Part shown: positions 60,901 to 64,000 of the stretch, one piece after another
Layout: every line of letters starts with the position of its first letter
How positions within the stretch are numbered: position 1 is the stretch's first letter
Translations under genes and position numbers: made by a program
The notes under the pieces: model-generated
Seen by the model: only the letters and a program-made list of their open reading frames with translations
The model's database searches: none
Told to the model about the DNA's origin: nothing
From: Echinostoma caproni
Lineage: Eukaryota > Platyhelminthes > Trematoda > Plagiorchiida > Echinostomatidae
Assembly: GCA_900618425.1 (NCBI GenBank)
Contig: UZAN01039564.1
Location: 66,433-130,432, forward strand
Length of the DNA stretch: 64,000 bases
Direction: 5' to 3'

Positions 60901-63900
60901 AGATGTGGGTATGTGGAAACTGATTAACGTACGTTGTTAAATGCTGACATCGTCTGGCCTTGAATATGTTCAATGTTGTGACTCTTCTGGAAGTTGAAGT
61001 ATTCAGTTGATAGACCTGAGAAACAAAACATGGTTTACGACTAATTCGCCAATCCGATCTTTTCATTCTAGAAAAGCTGTATACTTGTATACTATCATTC
61101 AGACCTTCCAAAAAATATAAGTGAACTTTGATTATTATTATTGGCATATTTTTCGATAAAATTTGCGAGAAGTGCGAAGTTCTCACTATCCGTTATAAAA
61201 GTTGTCAGTGCTGGAAGACCAAAGGATTCAAACTGGCAGGCTATTTTAGGGTTTAAACTGAACTCATTCATGCAATGTATCATGAAATTGCAGCCTGATT
61301 TATCAAATCCTCCTTATGCCATTCACTTCCTTGCATGACCGACCGAGGTCAACTAACATCAGGCTTGATCACTTTTGTCTAAAACTCACTCGATCGGCGA
61401 GCAAAATCATAAAGTTCCTGGACTGTAGGACAACCATATAAATCTTAACTCATCCTTTTTGAAACTCATCAGACCATATAGTTTCTAATGACTATCTAGA
61501 TACAAATGGGCTGATTCATACTTAACAGTGTTTGTGAAAATCGTAATGCTATTCACTTCAAAATAAATCTGAAGGAGTTTAACCTGATTTGCATTAACGT
61601 TCTACGTAAAAACATGTAAAACATTGGACAGTTACATAACGGAGAGGTGCATGGAAACAATTTGATTTCCAAGTTGAATATTTTACATCGTTGTTTCAGG
61701 TATCACAGTTTGCATAACCTCTATTGAAATGATGAATGGGGGTTTGCTGATAATTGTCACACTTTAAATTCCCCGGGATTATTCAGTTTCAGTTTCACAC
61801 CACAGGTTATTCGGAGTGACTTTATCCTCTTAGGTCAGCGTCGGGTATTTTCATTGAAATAATGTTACATAATTCTGATGCATAAAAGTGGCATATAGTA
61901 CCAACTCTAATCAAGTTCTGATCTCGAATAGTGAACTTTTGGTATGTATTGAACGAAACGAATTCATCAGATCACTGGTTCCCTCGATTTAAGTACCAGT
62001 TGGAGCAGAAAGATCGGCTCTTCTGTATCCAGTTGTCTATTTATTATCTTCAGAAGAAGTGCGTGAAGGAACATATGGAGATTGAAAACCTAGCTAACGA
62101 AGATGAAACTCAACCTTAGAGATGACAAGGTGGTGACAGCTTGTTCCCCAAATCCACGATCGTGAGATAATCCTTTATTTATTTTATTCCCACAGTAAAG
62201 CAATCTATTCATTAATTCTGTGCGTATTCCTGGTCAAAGCAAGGAAAATTAAACGGAAAAGGTTAAGAACGGTCACAACAAGAGATGGTACAACCGTTTA
62301 CTCCAAAGCCTTTCTATGTAGAAAACAAAGCAAGTGATTCCTCCACAGAATGTCAGTACGAGTGACACGACATCAGGAAATCTGTAAACCGTTAGATTTT
62401 GAAAAGATATGACTCAAACTCATGTCAAATATCTGTCAAACGTGTACTGCATAAAACAATACTTTAGTGGACTAAAACGTAAGCTGATAAACTGCGTGCA
62501 GCGCGGATCGTTCATGAACTGTTTTAGAACGTGTCGCATTTTGGGATCGTGCTGCACTGCATCAACTAACTTTTGTGGAATCATGCTCGACAAGCGCTTA
62601 CAAGTTCAAAGTTCGGTGGAATTTCGGTCTATTGAGCAAATAATTTTGCCAATCGCCCTCAATCAAATCTCACAGAATGTAAGGTAAGATGTAGTGTTAG
62701 CATTGCATAGTGTTTTAAAAATTAATTCAGTGTTGGCAGTACTTACATTAGCAGCTATTTACATGGTAAAAGTTGTGCATGTGAGATTTTATCAAAGATC
62801 CGACAATTTTAGGGTTCACTTTTGAATCATTTTGACGAGAACTGACTTTGTTCTGGCAAACATTGAGTAGTTATTTCACATAAACACTGTTGGACTCCTG
62901 TCGAAGAAAGTCACATTGCAGTTCGTTTGGTAATCCTTAAATTTTCACAAGGAAATTTGCTTCATTTACTGATTGAGTGATGTGCAAGTTTATCATGATT
63001 CATAATTGGACTGTCGTACGACAAACATGTGCTGGTAAATTCTTACAAATACACTATCTTCAAATTACCGTCGTGGTTTGGAATGCACAGTTTATACAAT
63101 CATCGGTTGTCTCACACTCAGATGTTACATGTACAAGTATACTTGTATTATTAATTTCATTAAAAGCCCTATTGAAAAATGAATTCTCGTAGCATTCAGC
63201 TTTCCGGTTTTGTGACAACTGTAACCTATGGGTTTTTGCCTGAAAGATGTGCATATTTTCTAGCTGTGTTAACTCATCACTCCGTTACTTTTATTGAAGT
63301 GCCTTCCACAAGATAAATCATATCCCTGAATATAAATACCAGTCACATTTTACCATTATGTCATCAAAAATATGGTTCTCAAGTAATGGTATTTTATATT
63401 GAATGTATTTACACCGAATATGATATCAGCCACTGTTTAATAAATTCGAAAATGAGCTACGGAATAATTTTCCACTGTCTGAACTTCCCGAAAACAACTA
63501 AAATAGAGTCTACAATCTCCAGGGTAATAAATGTAAACCATCTAAAGCCGTTTCAATGATTGCATATTGATGGATATAAATTTGCAGTTTATCCCATTTT
63601 CTTTGAGGTATTATCCTCTGCCTAGTGTTAGAAATACAATTTAAGTAATAACAAGGTATACAGGTATTAACCAAACTCGTGCAACATCATGACTTTTCCC
63701 AAATCTATTTATCTCATTGCCAAACGTTTTGATCCTCATGCACGGGCATGTGCATGGTATTACCCTAGGTCACTCGCGAAATTTTTATAGTTCTAATAAA
63801 TTATATGGTCGCTTCTTTTGGCCGAGCGCGTTAGAAAAGTACAATTTCTCCATTTCGACTATGGTTGCTGACGCATCGACTGTAAGATAACCGAACGTTT

Positions 63901-64000
63901 GTGGGGGGAAATGATAAAAGTTTATTCGTGAAAAGAACTTATATCAATTACACAGATTGAGGAGTTTCATATTTTTAATAATCTGTGTCCTCCTTTATTT
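54926..64000. other. 9 kb with no recognised gene or element
   Basis: AT-rich sequence with a short ATC run (57727-57749). Open frames such as 55331-55660, 58353-58171 (-), 58595-58792, 59181-59366, 60001-60282, 61186-60692 (-), 61931-62119 and 62409-62687 lack known motifs. I saw no RING exon (C..C...H..C..CW type) on the + strand that would complete the RNF220-like gene. Confidence 0.4.

Noticed and set aside
61931..62119. Lys-rich 62-codon frame as a possible RNF220 coiled-coil exon
   Set aside because: No good acceptor or donor and no matching residues; it ends in a stop without context.

Overview
This is a eukaryotic, AT-rich window made mostly of intron or intergenic DNA filled with decayed transposable elements. 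The repeat content is CR1-like non-LTR elements, Penelope-like elements (PLEs), one Ty3/Gypsy element whose gag and integrase look like the schistosome Gulliver/Saci type, mariner/IS630-type transposons, and tRNA-headed SINEs carrying a hammerhead ribozyme like the schistosome Sm-alpha family. A 44-base intron also sits beside kilobase introns. Together these point to a trematode flatworm, most likely a schistosomatid. The organism is an inference; nothing in the window names it.

The only host gene I recognise is on the + strand near the left end. Exons at 5288-5399, 7709-7966 and 8011-8114 encode an RNF220-like E3 ubiquitin ligase: the N-terminal CPIC...H zinc-finger motif and the downstream RY..F....R..R.TR block. 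A further open segment at 2152-2334 may belong to it or to a neighbour. The C-terminal RING exons are not in the window, so everything right of about 8.1 kb may be one very large intron, or intron plus intergenic DNA.

Layout: 1-8 kb holds a 486-base gap, the exons and a 0.4-kb CAGT microsatellite. 8-18 kb holds a SINE, a mariner relic, two PLE relics and a 320-base foldback element. 18-25 kb holds three CR1-like relics. 25-30 kb has no recognised element. 30-31 kb holds a PLE endonuclease fragment between inverted arms. 31-36 kb holds a CR1 fragment and a Gypsy element with one LTR. 36.9-39.2 kb is a pile-up of two ITm transposases, a PLE reverse transcriptase fragment and a palindromic hammerhead-SINE cluster. 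39.7-42.5 kb holds a nearly complete CR1-like element. 44-55 kb holds scattered hammerhead SINEs and a 52-base inverted repeat pair. 55-64 kb has no element I can name.

The most interesting system is the set of nine 45-nt type I hammerhead ribozyme motifs. They occur in SINEs with at least two different tRNA-like heads, as isolated copies and as inverted pairs, and one pair abuts a PLE reverse transcriptase fragment. One copy (39023-39067, +) has every core residue intact. PLEs elsewhere carry hammerheads in their terminal repeats, so this locus bears on how the SINEs and PLEs are related. All the transposon coding regions are broken by stops, frameshifts or deletions.
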